Part shown: positions 1-8,041 of the stretch, piece by piece
Numbering within the stretch: position 1 is the first letter of the stretch
How the letters are laid out: the number at the start of each line of letters is the position of its first letter
From: a virus
IMG/VR virus record: IMGVR_UViG_3300046008_000449
Coordinates: 1-25,106 of that record
Reading direction: 5' to 3' (one strand)
DNA: 25,106 nt
Program-made: the position numbers and the translations under genes
Notes under the pieces: generated by a model
Database searches by the model: none
Told to the model about the DNA's origin: nothing
The model's input: the letters and a program-made list of their open reading frames with translations, nothing else

Positions 1-155
1 GAGTTACCTGATAATGTTTTGATACCATAATCAGTATCTGAACTTATGTGGAATGTTGGTGTAAATGGAACTGCCTCTGATTTGGCAACACCATCTTCAA
101 TATATCTATGTATAATGTTATTACCATAGACTTTCACTGATGTGTAGAATTTAAT
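1..155 (-). CDS. 43: DNA polymerase gp43, N-terminal fragment (AUU start)
   Basis: Family B replicative DNA polymerase of T4 type; only the first 51 codons are inside the window and the gene runs off the left edge. The translated start reads (I)KFYTSVKVYGNNIIHRYI, which lines up without gaps with the T4 gp43 start as I remember it (MKEFYISIETVGNNI...). No ATG, GTG or TTG lies at the conserved start. Instead an ATT (155-153) stands six bases after a strong SD, GGGAG, and aligns with the T4 initiator Met. The first in-frame GTG is eight codons further in and would remove the first beta strand. A T4-early-like promoter ends about 30 bases upstream. RegA lies just upstream, as next to gene 43 in T4. 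Family call is firm; the AUU start is inference from SD and alignment. Confidence 0.85.
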   Translation of the reverse strand, partial: MKFYTSVKVYGNNIIHRYIEDGVAKSEAVPFTPTFHISSDTDYGIKTLSGN

Positions 156-186
156 TTTAAACTCCCATTGAACTACATAAAATATA

Positions 187-216
187 ATTATAACACAGCA
201 AGTGTTATGTGTAAAC
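187..216 (-). promoter_or_regulatory. T4-early-type promoter for gene 43
   Basis: On the minus strand GTTTAC (216-211) and TATAAT (192-187) are 18 bp apart, the spacing found at all thirteen promoters in the window. The predicted transcript starts near 180, giving a leader of about 25 bases that holds the GGGAG SD of the polymerase gene. Confidence 0.85.
190..208. repeat. Operator-like palindrome inside the gene 43 promoter
   Basis: ATAACAC-AGCAA-GTGTTAT is a perfect 7-bp dyad with a five-base centre. It fills the spacer and touches the -10 box of the polymerase promoter, where a repressor would block RNA polymerase. No other promoter spacer in the window has this dyad. No regulator is known from the sequence. 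Confidence 0.5.
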
Positions 217-268
217 AAAAATTTGACTTAATAGAAGCGTCTACCAGCGAAGTTCTGTTTAATTGAAT

Positions 269-284
269 GGTAACATATGTCACC
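269..284. repeat. Imperfect 16-bp palindrome upstream of gene 43
   Basis: GGTAACAT/ATGTCACC is a dyad with one mismatch per half-site, in the 127-bp non-coding gap between regA and the gene 43 promoter. No open reading frame or terminator is apparent in that gap. It could be a protein-binding site or chance. Confidence 0.25.
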
Positions 285-343
285 TGTGATTTACTGCTGA
301 GAACGATAATTCTATATCTATAAGTTATTGAAGTAGAACGGAA

Positions 344-760
344 TTAGTACCTAGAATTGTTAGTTTGTTCACCAATTATATATTTTGGTATGATTGTCCA
401 CTTATTCTTTTCAGCAAATGGGATTATTTTAATCATTTTAAGATTAACTTCTTGACCATCAGTCACTTCTGGATTTAAAACTGAAATCAACTTCCAATCT
501 TTAAGCAGTTGTACAATAGTAAAATACCTAACCCAATCTTGATCTGTAATACTTGTTTCTTTGCCATCTAAAATAAACATAACTTTATATGGAACTAAAA
601 AGTATTTGCCGCGTTTGTGAAGCAATAAAACAAATGGGTATAGTTTAAAATCACCATCAGTGATACCAATGCGACTTAAAGTTTCTTTGATTTGTAAAAA
701 GCCTGATGTTGGTGTGAAAGAAACTTCAACAACTTCTCTTAGAATGTTTGCTGCATACAT
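344..760 (-). CDS. regA: RegA-like translational repressor
   Basis: Homologue of T4 RegA, which binds AU-rich translation start regions of early phage mRNAs and blocks ribosomes. Shared blocks include FLQIKETLSRIGI (T4 FLKVKETLTRMGI), a GKYFLVPYK-type strand, DGKE..ITDQDWVR, QLLKDWKLI (T4 WLLEDWGLI) and the C-terminal WTIIPKYIIG (T4 WKLVPKYTIG). The product is 138 residues against about 122 in T4. The extra length is nine residues at the N-terminus plus a short C-terminal tail. The ATG at 760 has no visible SD, and the codon matching the T4 start Met is GTT, so the exact start is uncertain. It sits directly upstream of gene 43, while T4 has regA directly after 43's neighbours in the 43-regA-62-44-45 cluster. 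Confidence 0.9.
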   Translation of the reverse strand: MYAANILREVVEVSFTPTSGFLQIKETLSRIGITDGDFKLYPFVLLLHKRGKYFLVPYKVMFILDGKETSITDQDWVRYFTIVQLLKDWKLISVLNPEVTDGQEVNLKMIKIIPFAEKNKWTIIPKYIIGEQTNNSRY

Positions 761-772
761 TGGGTACTACCA

Positions 773-820
773 TAGTGTTATTATTATGGAGAATTTATCT
801 CACGTGTAATAATAACACCA
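773..820. repeat. Large hairpin upstream of regA
   Basis: Arms 773-786 and 807-820 are 14 bases long with one mismatch and enclose a 20-base loop that itself contains a small GAGA/TCTC dyad. On the minus strand it lies 13 bases before the regA ATG. There is no U-run after it on either side, so a simple terminator is unlikely; a control element of the regA leader fits better. The rest of 821-913 shows nothing convincing. Confidence 0.5.
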
Positions 821-913
821 TGGGAATAAGCATTGAAATATGCCAGCCGAGTTTTGAAATGCCGAATGCCGTGATAGTAACTATGACACAATTCATTACA
901 AAACCAAGTTTAC

Positions 914-1072
914 TCACTTATTAGCTTCCAAAATAAGTTGTTCATATAACCTACCAACAAAATTACTAATACCTATTTCAGCATCAGGTTCATTCTGATA
1001 AATCGCCATGAATAACTCATTAGTAATTAAAGCTTTAGTTAACTCGACTAATGTTTCAAATTTGCTAGTCAT
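914..1072 (-). CDS. Small protein of unknown function (52 aa)
   Basis: A short reading frame starting MTSKFETLVELTKAL and predicted to be mostly helical, with an acidic middle and a basic end. The ATG at 1072 overlaps the stop of the preceding gene by eight bases (ATGACTAG), which suggests coupled translation. A longer start at 1096 would lie deep inside the previous gene and is less likely. I do not recognise the family. Confidence 0.55.
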   Translation of the reverse strand: MTSKFETLVELTKALITNELFMAIYQNEPDAEIGISNFVGRLYEQLILEANK

Positions 1073-1313
1073 GTGACGCGTCACGCACTTTGCCAATCTT
1101 TACTTCTTTGGCTTTTGACTTAAGTTGTTTTTGTAATTCGCGGCCAAGTGCTTCGGCCCTGCGAAACTCTTGATCCCACTTTGCCATTGTACTACGCTTG
1201 CCAATAGGTTTGTGTTTCAATTGGCCCTTCTCAGAGCTATCCCACACAAAGGTAGACTTAAGTTCACCTTTTGACTTTTGTTTCTGTACTGTTTGTTTTG
1301 CATCTTCTGCCAT
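1065..1313 (-). CDS. Small charged protein of unknown function (82 aa)
   Basis: Highly charged, lysine-rich protein with many Gln, Glu and Arg, probably helical in its second half (around MAKWDQEFRRAEALGREL). The start is set by GGAGAATAGT-ATG: the apparent upstream ATG at 1325 contains the SD itself (ATGGAG), so the true start is the second Met at 1313. The gene before it uses exactly the same arrangement. Unknown function; basic composition would allow nucleic-acid binding, but that is only a guess. Confidence 0.6.
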   Translation of the reverse strand: MAEDAKQTVQKQKSKGELKSTFVWDSSEKGQLKHKPIGKRSTMAKWDQEFRRAEALGRELQKQLKSKAKEVKIGKVRDASHD

Positions 1314-1338
1314 ACTATTCTCCATTGTGATTGTGGTA

Positions 1339-2382
1339 CTAATAAACTTTCAAGAGTGATAATGCTTCATTAACTCTGCCGTTTGCTCGACTCGGTTTAC
1401 ATTTAATAGCTTCAATATCTTTCAATAATTGAACCTTGGTAAATGTTTTTACTTTGGTTAGGAATTCCTCTGGTTTTCTGATTGTCTTAACATAAGACTT
1501 ATCTGGGTCAAAGTTTAAGAGTGTAGAACCTTTCACCTTAATACCATCATCAGAAACATATAGACGGACCTTCCGTGCAGTCTCATCAAATAGAATAACA
1601 ACTTTACTATTGATGATTTGTTCTTTGTCAATTGGTGACTTAGGATTTAATTTAAGTTTCTCAACTTGTTTTTCTTTTGATTGTGGTTTCTTAATACGAG
1701 CAATTTTAACTGGTGTTGCACCAACTTCTTCAATAATCTTATCAACAAATGTCTTAATTGCATTACGAGTCTTAGCAGGAAGCCCAATCTCTTCATCAGT
1801 ACAAGAGAACATGTTCTCTTTGAACCTATTCACATACAATTTAATTTCATCACGTTGTTTCTTAGAGAAACCTAACAAATGAAGATTAATAGATTTAAGT
1901 GAATTATTACCAATCAATGCATCAATGTGGTCATCAAAGCGTTCAAGATAAGAACTTACCTTAGGGTCAACAATTGCGCCAGGAACAATATAAACTTCTT
2001 TCTTAACTACTGCTGCCTCAGCCTCAACTTTTTTCTTTTGTTGTTCTTTTGCAATAACTGATGCTGCCTTAGCTGCCTTTAATGTCCGTTGAATACGAGT
2101 TTCAAGTTCTTTTGTAAGAGGAAACCCACGTGAAACCATACGACATAAATGACCAATATTTGATACTACCATCACAGGAATATTAGGTGAAATACCTTCT
2201 GATTTGAAGTGATTAATAAAGTACTTAACAGAGTCATCTAATGTCCGTTCGCGAGAATACCAACCAAGAGCTCTCATTAAAAGGATTTTATAATCAGCCT
2301 GAAGTACTTCAGGTTTAATATCCTTCCAAGTGGGTTCGGCACCAGACATAACATCACTAAGATTTAATCTTTCGTCAGCCAT
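1339..2382 (-). CDS. Conserved phage-like protein of unknown function (347 aa)
   Basis: Soluble protein with three visible parts: a helical N-terminal half (about residues 1-115), an Ala/Lys/Glu-rich segment that may be coiled coil (about 105-130), and a lysine-rich linker (about 228-255) before a C-terminal beta-rich region starting near SKVVILFDETARKVRLYVSD. No catalytic motif stands out and I do not recognise the family. GGAGAATATT-ATG places the start at 2382; the ATG at 2394 is part of the SD sequence. It has its own early-type promoter (2442-2413) and probably heads the operon that continues through the two small genes toward regA. Confidence 0.75.
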   Translation of the reverse strand: MADERLNLSDVMSGAEPTWKDIKPEVLQADYKILLMRALGWYSRERTLDDSVKYFINHFKSEGISPNIPVMVVSNIGHLCRMVSRGFPLTKELETRIQRTLKAAKAASVIAKEQQKKKVEAEAAVVKKEVYIVPGAIVDPKVSSYLERFDDHIDALIGNNSLKSINLHLLGFSKKQRDEIKLYVNRFKENMFSCTDEEIGLPAKTRNAIKTFVDKIIEEVGATPVKIARIKKPQSKEKQVEKLKLNPKSPIDKEQIINSKVVILFDETARKVRLYVSDDGIKVKGSTLLNFDPDKSYVKTIRKPEEFLTKVKTFTKVQLLKDIEAIKCKPSRANGRVNEALSLLKVY

Positions 2383-2412
2383 AATATTCTCCATGATTAA
2401 TTAATATAAGAC

Positions 2413-2442
2413 ATTATATAACAAATAATCTTTATTGTAAAC
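2413..2442 (-). promoter_or_regulatory. Early-type promoter
   Basis: GTTTAC (2442-2437), 18 bp, TATAAT (2418-2413). The -35 overlaps the last codons of the preceding gene. Drives the 347-residue gene. Confidence 0.85.
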
Positions 2443-2989
2443 CAATAGATAAGCTTTTACTTATTTTATATTCATTATTATGTTTAAATGGTTCATTCCA
2501 AAACATTGTTTCTTTTCTTTTCTTTTTAATTTTATTATCTATTTTAATATTTTCAATAGTTGCTCGTAGTGCATTTGTTATTTTCTTTTCACATGTATTT
2601 TCTGTTATAACAACTTGAATATAATGCATATATAATTCTGGGTGTGATAACATTACATCTTGTCCATATATTGCAATAGGTAATGCCTGTCCTGTGTCTT
2701 GGACAAAAGAGAATCTAGTTGTACTATAGCGATTTGCACCACCACTAAAAAAATTACCTACCTTAATATAATTTAATGAAGATTGCTTACTTAACTCATG
2801 TAAATATTCAACAATACATTTGTTTTTTGGAATTTTTAAAAACTCTTTAGATTTTGAAAATATTAAAAAAGACACATAACCACCTTCTTTAATATCTTTA
2901 TTAATACCGTTTAAGAAAAATGGATTATAAAGAACAATTTTATCTCTTAAATATAGATGTTGTTCTTCTGTTAACTGTACTATAGGCAT
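2432..2989 (-). CDS. Unknown protein, tandem paralogue A (185 aa)
   Basis: Clearly related to the next gene upstream (3052-3627). Both have a hydrophobic strand pair near the N-terminus (YVSFLIFS here, YVLFYIFS there), a YIKVGNF.SG / FIKIGNF.SG motif near the middle, and a DVMLSHPELYMHYIQVV / EVLLAFPDLYLHFIMVV block, followed by a lysine-rich tail. No known catalytic motif is visible. It is very AT-rich and has its own promoter. Start ATG at 2989 follows TAGAGACATAT, a modest SD. Probably arose by tandem duplication; function unknown. Confidence 0.75.
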   Translation of the reverse strand: MPIVQLTEEQHLYLRDKIVLYNPFFLNGINKDIKEGGYVSFLIFSKSKEFLKIPKNKCIVEYLHELSKQSSLNYIKVGNFFSGGANRYSTTRFSFVQDTGQALPIAIYGQDVMLSHPELYMHYIQVVITENTCEKKITNALRATIENIKIDNKIKKKRKETMFWNEPFKHNNEYKISKSLSIGLQ

Positions 2990-3019
2990 ATATGTCTCTA
3001 TTAGTTAATCAATAAAGAC

Positions 3020-3049
3020 ATTATATTATAACTAATAATTAAAGTAAAC
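3020..3049 (-). promoter_or_regulatory. Early-type promoter
   Basis: GTTTAC (3049-3044), 18 bp, TATAAT (3025-3020), starting just after the TAG stop of the preceding gene. Nine bases of the spacer (TATTAGTTA) are complementary to TAACTAATA next to the SD of the gene it drives, a shorter case of the pattern seen at 9025-9091 and 19170-19230. Confidence 0.85.
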
Positions 3050-3051
3050 AA

Positions 3052-3627
3052 CTATTTTATTGCTTTTGCTAATTCCGGTAAAATAGTTACTTTATTTGTT
3101 AAAAGTTTAATTGGTTGATTCCATTTTCCTGGTGGTGTCTTAATTTTTTCTGCTTTATTATTAATTACTATTGGTGGATTCTTAATATTTTTTAATAAAG
3201 CAGCTTCTAATATAGCTTCGTTAATATTATTTGTTAATACTACCATAATAAAATGAAGATATAAGTCAGGAAATGCCAATAAGACTTCTTGTGAGTGTCT
3301 TGCGGCAGGACTTCTATTTCCATCATTCTGAATAAGATCACCTTTATTTGTGGCATGTCTGCCTTTCGAACCACTTGTAAAATTACCTATCTTAATAAAG
3401 GTGTGTTCTTTAAACTTTACTGTTCTCGCAAACTTATTTAATTTAGTAACAACACATTCTCTATCAGTTACTTTTACATTAAATTTTTCTGGTCTATCTG
3501 AGAAAATATAAAACAATACATAGGAACCTTTTTTTTCAATAGGTTCCATATTATTTGTATAGATTGGCTCATATACAATTGTATTTTTCTGAATTATTGC
3601 TTTTTGAGCAGGAGTGATAATAGCCAT
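3052..3627 (-). CDS. Unknown protein, tandem paralogue B (191 aa)
   Basis: Paralogue of 2432-2989, sharing the YVLFYIFS strand, the FIKIGNFTSG motif and the EVLLAFPDLYLHFIMVVLT block. Its ATG shares a base with the stop of the PARP-like gene (TAATG), so it is translated with that gene and may be its partner, regulator or substrate; this link rests on position only. The C-terminal third is Lys/Pro-rich and probably flexible. I do not recognise the fold. Confidence 0.75.
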   Translation of the reverse strand: MAIITPAQKAIIQKNTIVYEPIYTNNMEPIEKKGSYVLFYIFSDRPEKFNVKVTDRECVVTKLNKFARTVKFKEHTFIKIGNFTSGSKGRHATNKGDLIQNDGNRSPAARHSQEVLLAFPDLYLHFIMVVLTNNINEAILEAALLKNIKNPPIVINNKAEKIKTPPGKWNQPIKLLTNKVTILPELAKAIK

Positions 3628-6600
3628 TACTTACCAATCAATGTTAAGAATTTCTCTAATTCAACACGGTCATCTAAGAACTGCTCTGTTGAACTTACAA
3701 CAAATGCCAATGACTCAGCAGTATCAGAAATTACAACTACAGGACCTTGACCAGATAAGTCAACTCGAACATTCTTAAGGTTCAATTTCTTAAATTCCTC
3801 GAATGGTACCTTCTTATCTTTACCAACCGGTATTGAACCATCAATAAAGACATAAGAGATTGCATGAGTATTTGCCACAGAAGAAGCCTTTTTGAATGCT
3901 TTAAAGTTTTTAATTGGTGTTACTACAGACTCTGTCAAACCTGCTGCTTTTTTCATTTGTCGCATTTGAGCACCAGAAATAATCTCAACTTCAAATGCCT
4001 TCTTAATTCTCAGTTGTGAATTTGGTGTAAAGACACACCATTCAGGAGATCTAGTTCTACCATCATTAACACCAGCAGAACTATAATCTTCTTTTGAACC
4101 TAAGTTAGCATCCATCTCAAAGATATAACCTCTAGTACCAGTACCACGAGAATAGCCAGCATCACCAACATATTGACCTACTTTATCTAGTACATTTGAG
4201 AAGTAAATACCATCACCAAGCATACGACCAACAACAAGACCATCACCTGCATTAATAACCTTGAAGCCATAGCGTAAGATCATTGAAGCACCAATTGAAC
4301 CTGTACCATGGAAAGCAGGTGAAATTACTTCTGCTGTTGGATGTGCTTCGTTCCAAGCCTTAACTGAGTCAATCTGTGTAGGAATTGCAACATCATAAGC
4401 CTTATTAAAAATAAGTGCAATATCACCATGGTTGTATCTATTAAATGCATCATATTCAATTGACATTGCAACTAAATCTTGATGATCCTTAACAATAGGA
4501 GTAACATTCAACTTCTTAATTTCTGGTGGAGGTGGTAAGTTAGAAGTAAGTGATTTTAATGTCTCTGCTTTCTTACTATTATAGCCAGGAAGTGATGCTT
4601 CTGAAACAGGAATATCATTATACTTTAATACTTCAACTAAACGCTTATGGTCCATTTTAGCATAAGGTTTAATTGGTGAATCTGAATTAAAGATTTCATT
4701 CATTGCTATACCGGCAGTTGCAATCTGAGCCAAATGTTTAATAGTTGCTCGTTTAAGTCCAGGTCCCATTAAAGCATAAGCTTTTTCGGCTTTTGTTGGA
4801 TTAACATCATGAATTGTATAGATAGTATCTGTTAGTGCATTTGCTAATTGTTTTCTTGATGAAGCATCTTCTGCTTTAAACTCAAGCACTTCAGAAGCAA
4901 CATGTGTCATTCTCATCAATGTTGATTCAGATATCCATTCATCTAAGTTCTTATTTTTATCATTAATACGTGACAAATAATTAACCATTCTCATTGCAGT
5001 TGGAGTAAAAAGATTATAGCTAATGAACTTCTCAAAGTCTTCTGGAGTACCCACAAGCTCAATAGCAGTAAAAGCAATTGAAGGAGATATGTTACTATCT
5101 ACAAATGAAATTTTATCAACTAAGATTTTAGAAAGAATTTCTTTCATTTTAGGTTTAAAGAATTCCATTCTTGAGCTTTTTTCGTCTGTGCTGCCACTAT
5201 CAACAAAACCAGTCATATTATCTAGAGTTAAACTCTTAAGCATCTCAATAGGCAATGTTAAGACTAATGTTGGATTATAACGTAATAGTTGTCTTGAAAG
5301 TGCTGGGTATGAATCTAATAATGAAGCCTGTTCTTCTAATGTAAATACACCAAAGTATTTTGCAATAAATGCTGCAACTGTAGAATGATGATCAAGATTA
5401 ACTCCATCAGCTCTAGCTTTTGCGAGATAAAGATCTAAGAATTTCTTATCAAAAGGAATATTAAATTTAGTATTTGAAGCTTCAGCAACAATTCTAAGAC
5501 CATCTCTATCATCTAATAATTTAGTAAAGAATGTTGAAAGTGTATTTTCGTCAATACCTACAAGTTTATAGATTTCATTAATGAATGGTACTGTATAATT
5601 TCTATCAACAACAAAACTATTGATATCTGTTTCTCTTAATGCTTGAAATACTACAGTCTTAACTGCAGTACCAAGTGAGCCTGTAAAACCATCTATTTTT
5701 CTAAGTTTGCCAACGCTATTATAATCACCTTGTACTTTTAAAATTTGCTTTTTGATTTCAGGTAGACAACCTTTAACTATTTCAGTAAGTTCTTGTTCTG
5801 ATTTAGGATCAAAGAAGACACTTCTCTCAGTAAAGTCATTATAGTCATAGAAAATCCAAGCAGCAAATAGATCTTTATCTTCTGAATTAGTTTTAAGTAA
5901 CTCTAAGACTCTTGGTAAGATTTGTTTTTGGTGGACATCAGATAATTGTTGAAGTTTATATACAAAGTCTTTATATGAATTTTGATTTTTAAATCTATTT
6001 TCTAATAGTAAATCAAGTACACTGTCTGCTGATGTTGACCAACCTTTAGCTTTTAAGATTGATTCTGCTGATGTAATAACAGCCCAGTCTGCATCTGATG
6101 CAACACCTTTAGTTAAAATTTGTGCTGCTGGAGTACTTTGAACTACAAAACCAAATCTATTAAATGCCCTAGTTGCATTTTCAATCCAGATTGAATTCGC
6201 TGAAATAGAATAGATAATAGATTTAAGAGGAGATGAGTTATCTTGTTCTGCTCTTGAATATGGTGCTTGAACAAGACTAGTTGATTGCATCCATTCAGCT
6301 AATGCATTATTATACTTTTCATATTTTCTCTTAATATCATTAAAAGCAATTAGAGTCATTGGTGCTTTTTCAATATCAAGTCTAAGTTGTTTAGTAAACT
6401 CATTCTGTACAACTTCTCTTGCAGTAGCACCAAATGAATATGAAGCATTCTTAAATGTATTTTTAGTTGGAGGTAATTGTTCAACTATTGCTAATGTCTC
6501 AAGCGGATATACAGCAAGAAGTTTATTAATAATAATTCTAACAAAATTAGTATAAGAACTATTATTCTCCTTAGCTATTTTTAATACAGTTAAACTGTTT

Positions 6601-7487
6601 AGTGTAAGTTTAAAATCACTTACATTTGCCTCAAAGAACTTCATGAACTCTAGAATTGCAAATGATGTATTATATTCTTTACATAGTTTAGTTAGTGCTG
6701 CTTTACCATCTACATTCCAAGCCTTCTTATAGAAGTCAAGGTCGACTACTTTAGCCTGAACTACCGGAGGTGTTGGCGCAACTTTAGCAGCAACTGGATC
6801 TACCGTAGTAGTTTGTTGAGTTACTGGATCAACTTTCTTAGTTGGTTGTGTTGCTCGTTGTAATGCTGCAGGTACAGCTGGTACAGAACCAACATCAGGA
6901 ATATTCTTAAATGCAGAATATGCATGATGACACATATCTCTAAAGATACCAACAGACGGTGCATATTGTTTTAATGCTTTTAGATAAAAGATAACTTTTG
7001 TAAATTGAGCCAGTGTAGACTTACCGGACTCAAAGTCTTCGAATGCTGCCAAGATTGCTGGTGATGGTTTACATGCAGATGTTTTAACTTCTGTTGCCCA
7101 ACCTCGAATGATTTTCTCATCAAAATTAGATGAGTTAATAGATTTGTTCTTTAATAACACTAAGAACTTAGTAAGATTTGTTGCTGTAGTAGTTGTAAGT
7201 CCACCTGCTTCAGTCATCAATTTAACTGATAACGACATATCAGTATTTGTATCTGTAATGTTACTTAATTGATGTTTTTGGTCTGTAGAGAAATAAGCAA
7301 CAATTGGTGATTTACCTTGGAAGAAAGACATAATGCCAATCATACCAAAGAAGTTAAACATGAAGTAATTAGCAATATTAGTTTTATCTTTTAAGAAAGC
7401 ATCTTTTTCTGCCTGAGTTGTATAGACAGTACCTTCATTAAGTGGTAAGTTGTGATAATCATTAAAATTCATAGGGTTTTGATCCAT
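3627..7487 (-). CDS. Giant protein with PARP-like ADP-ribosyltransferase domain (1286 aa)
   Basis: Transfers ADP-ribose from NAD+ if active. The catalytic domain lies at about 990-1170 and shows the H-Y-E triad of PARPs: His in FHGTGSIGASMILRYGF (H1060), Tyr in LGDGIYFSNVLDKVGQY (Y1095) and Glu in SPEWCVF (E1149). The preceding IALIFNKAYDV strand and order match the PARP fold. Residues about 1-195 form an N-terminal domain, about 198-247 a Pro/Thr/Val-rich linker, and about 250-960 a long mostly helical region I do not recognise. A short SAP-like stretch (HKRLVEVLKYNDI) and PPPP precede the catalytic domain; about 115 residues follow it. Two starts are possible: ATG 7487, or ATG 7472, which forms an ATGA overlap with the upstream nucleotidyltransferase stop. 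Neither has a strong SD, so coupling is likely. Targets, and mono- versus poly-ADP-ribosylation, cannot be told. Confidence 0.85.
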   Translation of the reverse strand: MDQNPMNFNDYHNLPLNEGTVYTTQAEKDAFLKDKTNIANYFMFNFFGMIGIMSFFQGKSPIVAYFSTDQKHQLSNITDTNTDMSLSVKLMTEAGGLTTTTATNLTKFLVLLKNKSINSSNFDEKIIRGWATEVKTSACKPSPAILAAFEDFESGKSTLAQFTKVIFYLKALKQYAPSVGIFRDMCHHAYSAFKNIPDVGSVPAVPAALQRATQPTKKVDPVTQQTTTVDPVAAKVAPTPPVVQAKVVDLDFYKKAWNVDGKAALTKLCKEYNTSFAILEFMKFFEANVSDFKLTLNSLTVLKIAKENNSSYTNFVRIIINKLLAVYPLETLAIVEQLPPTKNTFKNASYSFGATAREVVQNEFTKQLRLDIEKAPMTLIAFNDIKRKYEKYNNALAEWMQSTSLVQAPYSRAEQDNSSPLKSIIYSISANSIWIENATRAFNRFGFVVQSTPAAQILTKGVASDADWAVITSAESILKAKGWSTSADSVLDLLLENRFKNQNSYKDFVYKLQQLSDVHQKQILPRVLELLKTNSEDKDLFAAWIFYDYNDFTERSVFFDPKSEQELTEIVKGCLPEIKKQILKVQGDYNSVGKLRKIDGFTGSLGTAVKTVVFQALRETDINSFVVDRNYTVPFINEIYKLVGIDENTLSTFFTKLLDDRDGLRIVAEASNTKFNIPFDKKFLDLYLAKARADGVNLDHHSTVAAFIAKYFGVFTLEEQASLLDSYPALSRQLLRYNPTLVLTLPIEMLKSLTLDNMTGFVDSGSTDEKSSRMEFFKPKMKEILSKILVDKISFVDSNISPSIAFTAIELVGTPEDFEKFISYNLFTPTAMRMVNYLSRINDKNKNLDEWISESTLMRMTHVASEVLEFKAEDASSRKQLANALTDTIYTIHDVNPTKAEKAYALMGPGLKRATIKHLAQIATAGIAMNEIFNSDSPIKPYAKMDHKRLVEVLKYNDIPVSEASLPGYNSKKAETLKSLTSNLPPPPEIKKLNVTPIVKDHQDLVAMSIEYDAFNRYNHGDIALIFNKAYDVAIPTQIDSVKAWNEAHPTAEVISPAFHGTGSIGASMILRYGFKVINAGDGLVVGRMLGDGIYFSNVLDKVGQYVGDAGYSRGTGTRGYIFEMDANLGSKEDYSSAGVNDGRTRSPEWCVFTPNSQLRIKKAFEVEIISGAQMRQMKKAAGLTESVVTPIKNFKAFKKASSVANTHAISYVFIDGSIPVGKDKKVPFEEFKKLNLKNVRVDLSGQGPVVVISDTAESLAFVVSSTEQFLDDRVELEKFLTLIGK

Positions 7488-8041
7488 TGCTTAAAAGATT
7501 CAACTAAAGATAAGCCTGCACGTGTTGCATCAAAGACTTGTTTTGCTTCAGTTGTTGTTATTCTTGTTGGTAAATTCTTACTAAAATTTATAAAGTCATT
7601 TGCTGTGGCATACTCACGCATTTTAGTACCAGAGATACCTTCAGTACGAGCACCAGATGACTTAGTTGTGATTGAATTGAATGTATAATTCTTCTCGTTA
7701 CCATTATATTTCTTGTAGTCAGTGCCTTCTTCGTCTCTATCATCACCAACCATGATTGTCACATCTGTGTAACCACTTAAATAGAGTTTACGAAGAGCAG
7801 AGAACATGTGGATCACTTCTTTGTTTGGATCCAACTTAACAGACTTAGGAAATAGTCTATGGAGAATTTTAGATTTAATGTTATAATCTAGTGGATTCTT
7901 TTTCTTATCTTGAGAGTGAGAAAGAAAAACAAATGGTTCTGCACCAATTCTTTTTGCCTCTATCTCAACCTGTTTAATATTCTCTTCATGACCTACAGTG
8001 AACGGATTCATGCGGCCAAATGTGACAACGGCTTTTTTCAT
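7469..8041 (-). CDS. HxGH-type nucleotidyltransferase (cytidylyltransferase/NMNAT-like)
   Basis: Member of the adenylyl/cytidylyl-transferase superfamily that joins a nucleotide to a phosphorylated substrate. GRMNPFTVGHEENI near the N-terminus (T15-V-G-H18) is the (H/T)xGH signature, and ISGTKMR (137-143) is the second ATP-binding motif. A central GDDRD segment follows a beta strand. Substrate is not certain: NMN or nicotinate mononucleotide, a cytidylyl acceptor or another phosphate ester are all possible. The start is at 8041: GGAAGA precedes it and ATGA overlaps the primase stop; the ATG at 8053 lies in the SD. It overlaps the PARP-like gene downstream, an enzyme that consumes NAD+, so a role in NAD+ supply is attractive but unproven. 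Confidence 0.85.
   Translation of the reverse strand: MKKAVVTFGRMNPFTVGHEENIKQVEIEAKRIGAEPFVFLSHSQDKKKNPLDYNIKSKILHRLFPKSVKLDPNKEVIHMFSALRKLYLSGYTDVTIMVGDDRDEEGTDYKKYNGNEKNYTFNSITTKSSGARTEGISGTKMREYATANDFINFSKNLPTRITTTEAKQVFDATRAGLSLVESFKQWIKTL

Noticed and set aside
795-896. 33-residue hydrophobic reading frame on the minus strand upstream of regA
   Set aside because: No SD, and its end lies in the regA leader hairpin; no family resemblance. Possible but unsupported.
908-937. GTTTAC on the plus strand as a promoter
   Set aside because: No TATAAT-like box 18 bp downstream and no plus-strand gene follows.
5023-5280. Plus-strand reading frame inside the PARP-like gene
   Set aside because: Shadow of a long, clearly coding minus-strand gene; no SD or family. 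The same holds for plus-strand frames at 1610, 7452, 8222, 9333, 10538 and others.
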